64,000 nt of DNA from a bacterium. GTDB lineage: Bacteria > Chloroflexota > Dormibacteria > Aeolococcales > Bog-877. The translations under genes and the position numbers were made by a program. The stretch lies in the NCBI GenBank assembly GCA_021795235.1, contig JAJYPP010000007.1:1-64000 (forward strand), given 5' to 3'. The notes below the pieces were generated by a model. That model saw only the letters and a list, made by a program, of their open reading frames with translations, was not told the origin of the DNA and did no database searches. Below are positions 49,382-58,721 of this stretch, one piece after another. How positions within the stretch are numbered: position 1 is the first letter of the stretch; every line of letters begins with the position of its first letter.

Positions 49382-50065
49382 TCAATCCGGCCTTGCTCGA
49401 GGCCCCGGAGCCAGGGCGAAGGTCACGATCACGCGCGCTTCCAGAAGGACGCTGCCAGATTCGACCTGGACCTCGCTGGGGCCGGCGGCCGCACGAAACG
49501 GCTGCAGCGCGCCAGGCATGACCTTCCTCATCTGATGCTGGGGCCGGCCCCCATCCTCTTCCTGGACCCGGATTGGTCGTCCCAGCGTCAGACCCAGAGA
49601 GTCCGCACAGACCTCGGCTCGTTGCCGAGCGTCCATTGCGGCACGGCGCACCACCTCCAGGTGCTCAGGGTTGCGGGCGCTCACCGACCAGTAGGGACCG
49701 CCCACATTCGCTTCGGCCTCGTCGACCGCCCGACTGATCAGGCTGCTCAGGGGCCCGTCAGCGTCCAGCCGGACCCGGACTGTCCCTTGGGCACGGTAGC
49801 CGGCCGGCTGGCCGCGCTCGTCATATCGCCGATCCACCTGGACTCCGGTCGTGATTCGGCGCAGTTCCGGGACCTCGAGCTCGTCCAGCAGCCCGGCCAA
49901 GCGCTTGGAGAGTCGGGCGGCCTTCTCATAAGCCTTGCCCCTGTCGCGGTCCTCACCAACGACCTGCAACCAGATCTCCACCCGGTCAGGGGGCACGCTG
50001 GCCGTGCCTGACCCGCTCATGGTGATCGTGTCGAGGCCTTCCCGGAACGATTGGGCGTCTTCCAC
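49382..50065 (-). CDS. SIMPL-domain (DUF541) protein
   Basis: ITMSGSGTASVPPDRVEIWLQVVGEDRDRGKAYEKAARLSKRLAGLLDELEVPELRRITTGVQVDRRYDERGQPAGYRAQGTVRVRL. Confidence 0.8.
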   Translation of the reverse strand: MEDAQSFREGLDTITMSGSGTASVPPDRVEIWLQVVGEDRDRGKAYEKAARLSKRLAGLLDELEVPELRRITTGVQVDRRYDERGQPAGYRAQGTVRVRLDADGPLSSLISRAVDEAEANVGGPYWSVSARNPEHLEVVRRAAMDARQRAEVCADSLGLTLGRPIRVQEEDGGRPQHQMRKVMPGALQPFRAAAGPSEVQVESGSVLLEARVIVTFALAPGPRARPD

Positions 50066-50302
50066 TGCACTCCCCCTGGTCAATCGTCGGCTGACCGGAT
50101 GTGATCCGCGACGGCTCGACGAATCTTCTCCCCAGGGACCCCAGCGCGCAAGCGGGGCGCGAGGACGACTCGACATCCTCGGCCTCTGGCCGCGAACCAG
50201 CCGCACGATCTCGAACCATGGACGCCGCCGGGTGGCGACGACAGCAGCGAGAGCTGGTTACACCGGCCGTCTGAAGCGGGCCCGGCGTCATCGTCAAGAC
50301 CT

Positions 50303-51415
50303 TCAGATCACCGCGTCCATCCGCTGCACCGCGGCTTGCTGCATGTCTGGGGTGACGTGGGAGTAGCGGTCCAGGGTCATCGCGATCGTGGAGTGTCCGA
50401 GCATCTCGGAGACCACCTTCGGATGGACTCCTTCCCTCAGCAGAAGGGTAGCCGCGGTATGTCTCAAGTCATGAAAGCGGATCTGTTGCAGCCCAGCCTG
50501 GGTCAGCAGGGGCCAGAACTCGCGACGAAGAACGTGCTCCCCCGAGAGGGGCTGCCCCGTAGGGCCGGTGAACACGAAGTCGTCATCGGTCCACTCAGCA
50601 CCCACCGCTTCGCGCTCCCCGTCCTGAGAGATTCGCCCCTGCCGCAGGGCCTCTATCGCCCTCGTAGTCAGAGCGATCTGGCGCCTTCCCATCGCCGTCT
50701 TGGGCTCGCTCAGAGTCCATCCGCCTCCAGGCTTGGGGACCAGGGTCGCCACCACGCGCAGATTCCTGCGGTCGAAATCGACAGCATTCCACCGCAGCTC
50801 GAGCACCTACCCGAGTCTCATTCCTGTGCTCACTGCCACCACGAAGAGGGCTTCGAGCCGATGTCCCCGCGCCGCGTCGAGGAATGTGAGAACGTCCTCC
50901 GGGCCCAGGGTTGTCATGTGAGATGGACTCATCCGAGGAGGCCGAACCAGTTCAGCCACGTTCCGGGAGAGGCGACCCCAGCGCATGGCGTCAGCCAGCG
51001 CTCGGTGGAGCACCGAGTGGGCCTGGTGAACTGAAGTCGGACTCAGCCCCTTGGCAAGCAGACTGTCCTGCAACCGCTGGACGTGATCGGGCCCGAGCTT
51101 GGACAGCTGCACTGCACCCAACTCCGGAGCCAGGTGCGGGCTCACGTACTCCTCGTAGCGGCGCCAACTGCCGGCCCTGATCTGCGACCGGACGGTCGGT
51201 ATCCAGGCGGTCAAGAACTGCCCCACGGTCTCGCTCTGACGGGCAGCCGGCAACCCGGAGTCAGGAGCCTGGAGAGCCACGCGGAGGCGGGCGACCACGG
51301 CGCCGCGCGTCTTGCCGTAAAACCGCTGACGGAGGCCATCGACAACAAGAGCGGCTTCCCAGCGACCGTCCGCTCGGTGGTAAATAGTTCCCTCTCCGTT
51401 GCTCCGCCGTCCCAC
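50303..51415 (-). pseudogene. Tyrosine recombinase/phage-type integrase interrupted by an in-frame TAG
   Basis: MGRRSNGEGTIYHRADGRWEAALVVDGLRQRFYGKTRGAVVARL...VSTGMRLG-[TAG 50807-50809]-VLELRWNAVDFDRRNLRVV...FHDLRHTAATLLLREGVHPKVVSEMLGHSTIAMTLDRYSHVTPDMQQAAVQRM; same frame on both sides. Confidence 0.92.
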
Positions 51416-51691
51416 CGAGCTACCCCCCTCCGACGCTGGTGGGGACTGCCACCAACCACGCAGAGAAGTCGGAGGCTGGTACCGCGACGGACCAGAGGAC
51501 GACCACTGCCCTCAGCACCGCGTGATTTGGCAGTGCCCCAGGTAGAACCTCAAACTGCACCATCCCCAGAGACGTCCGCCGAGACCAGGCTGTTTGGCCG
51601 TTGGCCGATGACGTACGCCTGGATGTGGCGTGGGGACCGGGTGACCAGGACAAGCGTCGGCCGAGATGAGCCCAGATCGCGGACAGTATCT

Positions 51692-51738
51692 TGACCCCAC
51701 GGTGTTACCCCACGGTGTTACAGGCACTCGTGGGGTCA
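51692..51738. repeat. 13-bp tandem repeat plus flanking 10-bp inverted repeat (att/arm-site candidate)
   Basis: CCCCACGGTGTTA x2 at 51695-51720; TGACCCCACG (51692-51701) inverted as CGTGGGGTCA (51729-51738); upstream of the integrase 5' end. Confidence 0.6.
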
Positions 51739-52152
51739 CGGGGGGCTCGCCGGTGGCCCGCATCCGAAATGCTCAAGGCGAACAGCTGCGCGATTCCGCC
51801 CGCTCCCCGGGGTGCCTACGCGACGCTGGGCCGCCGTGTCGGCACGGCCCGCCTTACCGGTCGCGTCGGTCCCCTCCGTCCCTGGCAGCAGTCGCGATGG
51901 GCTGGTCTCGGTACGCCTTGGTGGCGTCCCGCGACCGGCCTATCACTACCCCCGTTCGGTAGGCAACGGCGGAACGTCTGGCGACCTTGGCGCTGGTCCT
52001 GAGTCGCAGACCCTGGGTACGTAGCTCGTGGCGGCCGGCGGCGAGCACTTTTGCCGGCAGCCCCGCAAGACCCTAAGTGACCCGGCGGCACCTCAGCGTT
52101 GAGCGGGGCAGATTGTGGGCCCTCGTATGCGTATTATGTCGTTTATTGATAG

Positions 52153-52176
52153 GATGCGCATATGGTACTGCGCATC
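52153..52176. promoter_or_regulatory. Perfect 8-bp inverted repeat overlapping the abiEi start codon (operator candidate)
   Basis: GATGCGCA-TATGGTAC-TGCGCATC; a related half-site TATGCGTA lies about 25 bp upstream. Confidence 0.55.
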
Positions 52177-52941
52177 GCCGATCTCCCAGACGCCCTGCTG
52201 GCAGACGGCCAACCGTGGTTCACCACCCAAGAAGCTGCCGCTCGTACGCAGCGCGGACTAGGTGCGGTGCACCTTGGGCTTTCGCGTCTGAGGCGCGCCG
52301 GACGCGTCTTCTCTCCCGCCGAAGGCTTTTACGTGGTCGTGCCGCCGGACTTTCGGTCTTGGGGCGTGGTTCCTGGCGAGTGGTTCATTGATGGCATGAT
52401 GCAGCACCTCCATCGCGACTATTACGTCGGGCTGCTGAGTGCGGCCGAGATGCATGGCGCAGCTCACCAGGCACCCCAGGCGTTCCAGGTGATGGTCGAC
52501 CGACAGCTTCGGGACCGCGACTGCGGGCGGGTCCACCTGCGCTTTGTCACAAGCCGCCTCGTCGGACATGTGCCGACCGTGCGGAGGGCGGTTCACACCG
52601 GCTACGTCACGGTCGCAGCCCCTGAGACCCTGGCCGTTGACCTCTCGACCTTCCCGGAGCGGGCTGGGTATTGGAGCAACGTCGCCACGGTCTTGCGAGA
52701 GCTTGGGCCGTTGGATGGCGCGGCTGTGGCTCGGATCGCGGCGCAGCAGCCCGTCCCTGTGGCTCAGCGTCTCGGGTGGCTGGCGGAGACCTTTCATGGC
52801 CAGGTGGATCTTGCTCCACTCGCCGAGTTGGTTCGCGGCGCCCGCACCGTCCTGCTCGAGCCTGGGAGTCGGGTGCCGATCCTGACGACAGACAGGACTT
52901 GGCATCTGAGGGTGAACGCAGTTGTGGAACCGGACGCGTAG
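52162..52941 (+). CDS. abiEi: AbiEi-type antitoxin (N-terminal wHTH)
   Basis: WFTTQEAAARTQRGLGAVHLGLSRLRRAGRVFSPAEGFYVVVPPDFRSWGVVPGEWFIDGMMQHLHRDYYVGLLSAAEMHGAAHQAPQAFQVMV, followed immediately by an AbiEii gene. Confidence 0.88.
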   Translation: MVLRIADLPDALLADGQPWFTTQEAAARTQRGLGAVHLGLSRLRRAGRVFSPAEGFYVVVPPDFRSWGVVPGEWFIDGMMQHLHRDYYVGLLSAAEMHGAAHQAPQAFQVMVDRQLRDRDCGRVHLRFVTSRLVGHVPTVRRAVHTGYVTVAAPETLAVDLSTFPERAGYWSNVATVLRELGPLDGAAVARIAAQQPVPVAQRLGWLAETFHGQVDLAPLAELVRGARTVLLEPGSRVPILTTDRTWHLRVNAVVEPDA

Positions 52942-53778
52942 ATGATCCCCGACGTTTATCTGACTCAGTGGCAGCGCCTGGTGCGCTGGCCCACGATGCG
53001 TCAGGTAGAGCAGGATCTGATCCTCGCCGCGCTCATGGTGGAAATCGCTAACGACCCTGAGCTAGGCAAGGATTGGGCGCTCCGCGGCGGGACGGCCCTC
53101 CACAAGCTCGTGTTACCGCAACCGGAGCGCTATTCGGAGGACCTCGACTACTGCCGTCAATCCCTCGGGCCGATCGGTGAGCAGGTTGATGCTCTACGAC
53201 AGGCTGGGGCTCGGCTTGGATTGGAGCGGACCTCCTACGAGGCCAGAGATCGGAGCTTCCGGTTCTACTTCCACGCTCCGACCGCGCATGGAGGCAAGCC
53301 GCTCCGCATCAAGGTTGAGATCAATCAGCGCGAGACCGAAGCCAAAGAGGTTCCGCGGACCGTGCCCCTTCGCGTGATGTCGCCGTGGCGTTCGGGCACG
53401 GGGGCCGTCCTTACGTACTCGGATGAGGAACTGCTGGTTTCGAAGACGCGCGCCCTGTTTCAGCGGCGCAAGGGCCGCGACCTCTTCGACATTTGGCTCG
53501 GGCTGACGCGCCTTCCCCTCGATGTAGCCCGGGTCGGGCGCCTGATCTCAGCGCACTATCTCCCCGGGGTCGCGCGCGAGGACTTCGTCCAGAATCTGGA
53601 GGCCAAGCTCAGAGACCGTGCCTTTCTGCATGACCTCGATCCGCTCGTTCCCGAGCCGCCGGCCGGCTATTCCCCACAAGCCGCTGGCGCGATCGTAATC
53701 GAGCGACTGCTCTCCCATGTGCCGACTCGGGAACGGATTCGAGTTGGTCGTCGTCCTCAGGATGGGCTACCTGACTGA
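52942..53778 (+). CDS. abiEii: AbiEii-type nucleotidyltransferase toxin
   Basis: ALRGGTALHKLVLPQPERYSEDLDYCRQ (nucleotidyltransferase signature GGTxL...RxSxDLD), KTRALFQRRKGRDLFDIW. Confidence 0.9.
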   Translation: MIPDVYLTQWQRLVRWPTMRQVEQDLILAALMVEIANDPELGKDWALRGGTALHKLVLPQPERYSEDLDYCRQSLGPIGEQVDALRQAGARLGLERTSYEARDRSFRFYFHAPTAHGGKPLRIKVEINQRETEAKEVPRTVPLRVMSPWRSGTGAVLTYSDEELLVSKTRALFQRRKGRDLFDIWLGLTRLPLDVARVGRLISAHYLPGVAREDFVQNLEAKLRDRAFLHDLDPLVPEPPAGYSPQAAGAIVIERLLSHVPTRERIRVGRRPQDGLPD

Positions 53779-53830
53779 ACTCCTTCGCGGAGGAGCGCAC
53801 CCGCGCCAGATCCACTGACAGACACATAGG
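53772..53830. repeat. Diverged direct repeat, copy 1 (overlaps abiEii stop)
   Basis: CTGACTGAACTCCTTCGCGGAGGAGCGCACCCGCGCCAGATCCACTGACAGACACATAGG vs 54510-54566. Confidence 0.6.
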
Positions 53831-54058
53831 CGTCTTGGCTGGATGGCAGAGGGTGGACAATAAGGGGAACCGCCCCCAGTACCGGCATCCGCTCTGCCGT
53901 TCATCACTTGGCGGGCGCTACCGGACGGGTCCCCGAAGATAGCCAGTCAAGGTGCTGCAGCGATGTCCTAGCAACCCAATGAGCCAGGCAGCGGCGCGCA
54001 CCGGACCCTGCCCGCGCCCAAGTCTGGGCGCGAATGGCGGTCCCCACCAGGACAGCGG

Positions 54059-54094
54059 TGACGGCAACGCTGACGGCAACGCTGACGGCAACGG
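54059..54094 (+). repeat. 12-bp direct repeat TGACGGCAACGC x3
   Basis: TGACGGCAACGC TGACGGCAACGC TGACGGCAACGG. Confidence 0.9.
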
Positions 54095-54269
54095 CGCCAC
54101 ACAGTGCCGGATCTTGGCGGACCATGACGTACTCAGGTTCCGGAAACCGACTTCGTGGCGCACGCCTGCGCACGTCGGCGGACAGCCTTTGGGGAGCTTC
54201 AAAATCGATGGGGGCGCCCAAGGCGTCCCCGGAGGGATCGTTCCCCTCGCCTCCCGCCACTTCAAAATG
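54081..54269 (+). repeat. Dispersed structured repeat, copy B (12-mers + spacer + core)
   Basis: About 180-bp similarity to 58722-58915; core 54197-54269 matches copy A. Confidence 0.88.
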
Positions 54270-54337
54270 AGGGTTTCCACCACTGTGGCGGGCCCTGCCT
54301 GCCTCGCGGCCGGTGGGCTCTACTACACCTGGGATCA

Positions 54338-54493
54338 GCCGGGTGGCCCGACAATCCGGTCCAAGGCGTCTACCGCAGCCTGATGCATCCCCGGAGTGAC
54401 GTGGGAGTAGGTGTTCATGGTGATCGCCACGGTCGCGTGCCCGAGCATGTCCGCTGCGACCTTCGGGTGGATGCCCTGGCTCAGCACAAGGTC
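54338..54493 (-). pseudogene. 3' fragment of a second tyrosine integrase
   Basis: SQGIHPKVAADMLGHATVAITMNTYSHVTPGMHQAAVDALDRI, parallel to REGVHPKVVSEMLGHSTIAMTLDRYSHVTPDMQQAAVQRMDAV of 50303-51415. Confidence 0.82.
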
Positions 54494-54509
54494 GCCGCTG
54501 TCGGGATGT

Positions 54510-54566
54510 ACCCACTGACTGAGCTCTTTCACCGAGGAGCGCACGGCCGCCAGATCCACCGACGAA
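54510..54566. repeat. Diverged direct repeat, copy 2
   Basis: CTGACTGAGCTCTTTCACCGAGGAGCGCACGGCCGCCAGATCCACCGACGAACAGATAGG vs 53772-53830. Confidence 0.6.
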
Positions 54567-54769
54567 CAGATAGGGGCTCTGGTCTCGCGGCAGTAGGTAG
54601 ATGGCAAGACGGCCAGGGGAGCCGCCCAGCAGTAGCGCTGTTCGCCTTGCGCTGGCCACTTCTTGGGCATCTCCGGGCTGGTCTCCGCTCGCTGCCAGTC
54701 CGGAGAAGGAGGTTGTCATTGGATTCGACGACTCCGTCTGAGCCGACCGCTAACCTGGCGACCAGACCT

Positions 54770-55942
54770 ATGCGAGTTCTCTGGGCACCGGATCACAACG
54801 CCGGAACCTGGTATCCGATCGTCCCCGTTGTGGAGGCACTGGGACGGGCCGGTCACCAGGTGGTGGTCTCGGGGCCGCCAATGGTGCGGAGTATTGCTGC
54901 CGCGATGGGGTTGCCGTGGCAGCCTGACGACATGACGCTTGCCGGAACCGCGTTCGAGGGCAGGCCGAGAGGCTTTGAGGACGCTCTGCGGCGGCGCGTC
55001 CAGTTCGCCCGAGCGTCGTTTGGGACTTTGCGGCCGCTGCTGGTTGGATGCTTGTTCGACCTGGTCCTGGCCGATCCCTTCCACTACGGGCCGGGTCTGG
55101 CCGCGAGGGAGGCACATGTCCCCTGGGTCAGCTACGTCCACCACTGCTTCTCCGGGGACGAGCTGATGGACGGCCTCTTCGAGATGTCGTGGGCCGAGTG
55201 GGACCGCCGAGGTGACATCGTCACCGAGTACCAGGCCTGGTGGGCCGACCTTCGGTCTCAGCTCGGCCTTGGGCCCGAGTCGCGGACTGCGACCGAAGCC
55301 TGGGCCTACGCGGTCTCCCCAACTCTGAGCCTTATCCTTGGGCCATCGGCGCTCCCGCCCGAGCGCATGCCACCGGGCGCAGTTGCCATCGGGGCCACGC
55401 CATGGGATCCACCGGGGAGCGTCCCGGCAGGAATTCGCGAACGTCTACGCCGCCGTCCGCTGGTACTCGCGGCGGCATCGTCCGGCCAGCCCGACTTCCC
55501 CGTTGCAGCCCTCGCCGAGGCTGCCAGGGCTATCCAAGTCGGCATGATCATCACGGGGGTTGACCTTTCGGCAGTCCCTGGCCCACCCGTGTATGTCACC
55601 TTGGCCGAGAACCTACCCCATTCGCAACTGCTGCCGTTCGTCAGTGCCGTGGTCTGCGCGGGAGGATGGGGCCTCACGACCAAGACATTGGCCGCTGGCA
55701 TGCCGGTCGGGGTGCTGCCCCACGGACTCGACACCGCAAACGTGGCCAGCGCGGTAGTTGCCCACTCGTGCGGAGTCTGGATACGGCCCTCCGCGGCCAC
55801 CCCAGCCCACTTGGCTGCGGCGATCATGACGCTACTTCGAGACCCGGCGATAAGAGGCGGTGCTGTCAGGATGGCCGAGCCGGACGCTCCAGCAGCGGCT
55901 GCGGGCAGGGCCGTGGCAGCAATTGAGGCTGTGCTCGACTGA
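54770..55942 (+). CDS. GT1-family (macrolide/erythromycin-type) glycosyltransferase
   Basis: MRVLWAPDHNAGTWYPIVPVVEALGRAGHQVVVSGPP...LPHSQLLPFVSAVVCAGGWGLTTKTLAAGMPVGVLPHGLDTANVASAV. Confidence 0.85.
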   Translation: MRVLWAPDHNAGTWYPIVPVVEALGRAGHQVVVSGPPMVRSIAAAMGLPWQPDDMTLAGTAFEGRPRGFEDALRRRVQFARASFGTLRPLLVGCLFDLVLADPFHYGPGLAAREAHVPWVSYVHHCFSGDELMDGLFEMSWAEWDRRGDIVTEYQAWWADLRSQLGLGPESRTATEAWAYAVSPTLSLILGPSALPPERMPPGAVAIGATPWDPPGSVPAGIRERLRRRPLVLAAASSGQPDFPVAALAEAARAIQVGMIITGVDLSAVPGPPVYVTLAENLPHSQLLPFVSAVVCAGGWGLTTKTLAAGMPVGVLPHGLDTANVASAVVAHSCGVWIRPSAATPAHLAAAIMTLLRDPAIRGGAVRMAEPDAPAAAAGRAVAAIEAVLD

Positions 55943-56009
55943 CGGGCCTGCCGCTGGCGACCGCTGAGGCCGAAGCTCACCCGGACGGATCGGGTCCAGA
56001 CGCTCCGGC

Positions 56010-57074
56010 TCAGGGACGGCGCGCCCAGAACACCGAGTGAACTCCAAGTCCCTCCCGGATGCTGCCTTCAGAGGTGATCTGCAGGCCCGCCGCACCGAGC
56101 CAGCCGCGGTAGGTCGCTCGGTCGGCGTGGCTCCACCACATCTCCGCGTCGCCGCCCAGCCAACCGTCCTCCGCCCCTGTCCAGGCCGTGTCTCCCGCCG
56201 TCAGCAGCAGCCGCCCTCCGGGCCTGAGCCAGCCCGCGATGTTGCCAATCAACGGGGCCTGAGCCTCAAGTGGGAGGTGGATGATCGCGTACAGGCACAC
56301 CACCGCGTCGAAGGACGCTAAGGCGAATTCAACGGCCGTGATGTCGGCCTTGACGAAGTCCGCTGCCGGGACCAGTTGCTTGGCGCGAGCGATCTGCACG
56401 TCGCTGAAGTCGACCCCTGTCACGTGGTGCCCAGCCCGGGTCAGGTCTCGGGCCACAGGGATTCCACAGCCACAGCCCAAGTCCATAACCTCAGCCTTGT
56501 CGCCGAGGTGGCCAAGGAGCTCACGAATCCACAGCCGGTGCTCGGGGGGAGTATCGCTGTCGCCGCGATACGTGGTGGAGACCCGGTCATACCCCTCCCG
56601 AACGACGGCTCGACGATCGCGCGGGCCAACGGTCGAAATTGCCAGCTCATTCAGGAGTGTGGCCAAGCCATCTGGATACACCGTCTCCTTGGTGCTCCGC
56701 AGTGCTTCAGATGACCACCAGCGACACGCCTCGATAACTCGACGTTCTCCGTCTGTCCAGCCAGAGTCGCTGATGTCGAAGTGCTCGCAGCGAACCAGGA
56801 AGTAGTCTTCTGCCTGAGAGAACCGCGTGCCCTCGAATTCGTAGTCGACCTGGCGGCGTAGGACGACGGGACCAAGGTCGGTCACCTCGAGTCCCGTCTC
56901 CTCTCGCACCTCGCGTTTCGCCGCCGTTTCGGTCATCTCCCCAGGTTCGACCGCTCCCCCAGGGGTGAACCACCACGTGCCGACGGCCGGCCGGGCGGGA
57001 TCTCCACCGCGAAAGAGCAGAACCGCTCCGGACTCGTCCACCAGGATGACCCGGGCCGCCCGGCGTCGTTGCAT
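56010..57074 (-). CDS. NUDIX hydrolase domain fused to SAM-dependent methyltransferase
   Basis: NUDIX box GAVEPGEMTETAAKREVREETGL; then YDRVSTTYRGD...EVMDLGCGCGIPVARDLTRAGHHVTGVDFSDVQIARAK in one ORF. Confidence 0.9.
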   Translation of the reverse strand: MQRRRAARVILVDESGAVLLFRGGDPARPAVGTWWFTPGGAVEPGEMTETAAKREVREETGLEVTDLGPVVLRRQVDYEFEGTRFSQAEDYFLVRCEHFDISDSGWTDGERRVIEACRWWSSEALRSTKETVYPDGLATLLNELAISTVGPRDRRAVVREGYDRVSTTYRGDSDTPPEHRLWIRELLGHLGDKAEVMDLGCGCGIPVARDLTRAGHHVTGVDFSDVQIARAKQLVPAADFVKADITAVEFALASFDAVVCLYAIIHLPLEAQAPLIGNIAGWLRPGGRLLLTAGDTAWTGAEDGWLGGDAEMWWSHADRATYRGWLGAAGLQITSEGSIREGLGVHSVFWARRP

Positions 57075-57353
57075 GCTCGTCCCCGCATTCTAAAGGGTGC
57101 CGAACCTGGGGCCCGGTGCGCCGTGGCAAGCATGCCTTATTGGCGGCATGTGGTCTCTCTGGTGTCACCGCCCATCCACGGCGCCGGTGAAACGGTAGCG
57201 ACCTTGCCCAGAGGGCTCCGCACGTGCCGGCCGCTCTGGGTCGTGCCTGGCATCCCCGCATCGGGCTGCTGCTGCCACTCTCGTCGTCCATAGGCTCGCC
57301 TGTTGGCCCTCGCGATGCTCCGCGCGGCCGAGCCATTTGGGGACCAGTCACCC

Positions 57354-57787
57354 TCACTTGGGCCCGACGATCTTCTCCGCAGTGGCCACGATGTCGCCAG
57401 CGGCGGCGAGGTCCTCCTCCAGCTCAGCGGGATCGACCGGATAGCCGTGGTACTCAGCGAGATTGCGCGTGCGGCGTATCCGGTCCATCTGCTCAAGGGC
57501 CCGGGCGCCCGGGGTGGGGGCGTAAAGCTCTTGCATGATGAGGATCAGGTTGGCATGCGCACCTTGACCCCGGACCCTCAGGCCACGCGCCGCCAGGGTC
57601 GCAGTGCAAGCCTTGCGGGCAGCGTCGTAGGCCAGTTGATATGCGCCGGCCAAGGCCGACTCGCGGACGGCCAGCCTGGCGGTCCTCAGGTGCGGGCGTG
57701 CATCATCGAGGAGCCGGGCGGTGGCGGCGGGATCCGGTGTATGTCCTGGAGCGGGCCTTGGCTACGCAGGTCCTCCAGGCGGGTCAC
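57354..57787 (-). pseudogene. HEPN-domain protein, apparent frameshift near 57740
   Basis: GTG start at 57787 overlaps the upstream stop (GTGA): VTRLEDLRSQGPLQDI, then in another frame TPDPAATARLLDDARPHLRTARLAVRESALAGAYQLAYDAARKACTATLAARGLRVRG...RRTRNLAEYHG. Confidence 0.72.
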
Positions 57788-58386
57788 GGCTTCTCGGCCA
57801 AGGGGACGGGAACCAGCACTCCACTCCGAACCGCGATCAAGAAGCCCTCCTCAGGTGTGGCCCACGCCTCAGGGGAGCGGACCAGGGCGTTGACATCAAG
57901 ACCGAGCCGCTCCTCGGCGGCGCGGGCGGCCCGGTGAACCGCGTTCCGATCAGGCGAGCCAATGACCAGGACATCGAGGTCCTGAGGGGGTGGGCCCGGC
58001 TGCCCGGCCGCGCGTTCCGCCCAAGAGCCATAGATCCATGCCGCCTGGATGCCTGAGACTCGGTTCAATTCTTGGGCGACAATGTGGGCGGGGCCAATCG
58101 CCTTCAAGACCAATGCCTTGACCTCTGGCAGGATGGGAGATTCGGGGTTGGCTTGAACGAGACGGAGGTTGCCGACTCGCCGACTGCGGAGCAGGCCGGC
58201 TGACTCGAGTCGGTCGACCTCCCGGTTCACGGTGGCGTGATGCACGCCCAAGCGGCGGGCGAGATCCGAGAGGGAATGCTCGGTGTCCGGGTTGATCAGC
58301 ACCAAGACCAGTAGCTCTGCTTGGTGGGTGGAGCGGAAGAGGGGAAGGAGAGGCGGCGCCGGTGTGTGCACGACGCGCACCATCAT
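57784..58386 (-). CDS. HTH-nucleotidyltransferase (MNT-like) protein
   Basis: ELLVLVLINPDTEHSLSDLARRLGVHHATVNREVDRLESAGLLRSRRVGNLRLV and AAWIYGSWAERAAGQPGPPPQDLDVLVIG (GSxAxR...DxD). Confidence 0.88.
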   Translation of the reverse strand: MMVRVVHTPAPPLLPLFRSTHQAELLVLVLINPDTEHSLSDLARRLGVHHATVNREVDRLESAGLLRSRRVGNLRLVQANPESPILPEVKALVLKAIGPAHIVAQELNRVSGIQAAWIYGSWAERAAGQPGPPPQDLDVLVIGSPDRNAVHRAARAAEERLGLDVNALVRSPEAWATPEEGFLIAVRSGVLVPVPLAEKP

Positions 58387-58721
58387 ATGCGCTATGCGCA
58401 CACACGCGCACCGGCTACGGCCCTACCAGCAAAGGTTGGAGTTGGCGGGCTGGGGCCAGGCTTGGCCGCTGTGCGTTGCCAGTAGAGCGCGGGATTGGCC
58501 AGGGCGCCAGAGGGGTGGTCGCTCACAACTGGGCAGCCCCCCGTATCACTGGGAGGGGACCGCGACCCACGTGGCGATCGGATGGAGACGGCGCCGCAGT
58601 GCCCGACGGGCAAGGCGATGCAGCGATCAAGGGCCGTCGGATTCTGGTAGCGACGTGCCCAGGGGCCAGGGGCTCGTTGGATCTGCCCGGGAATGGTGGT
58701 CGGGGCCGGGACCGGGACCGG

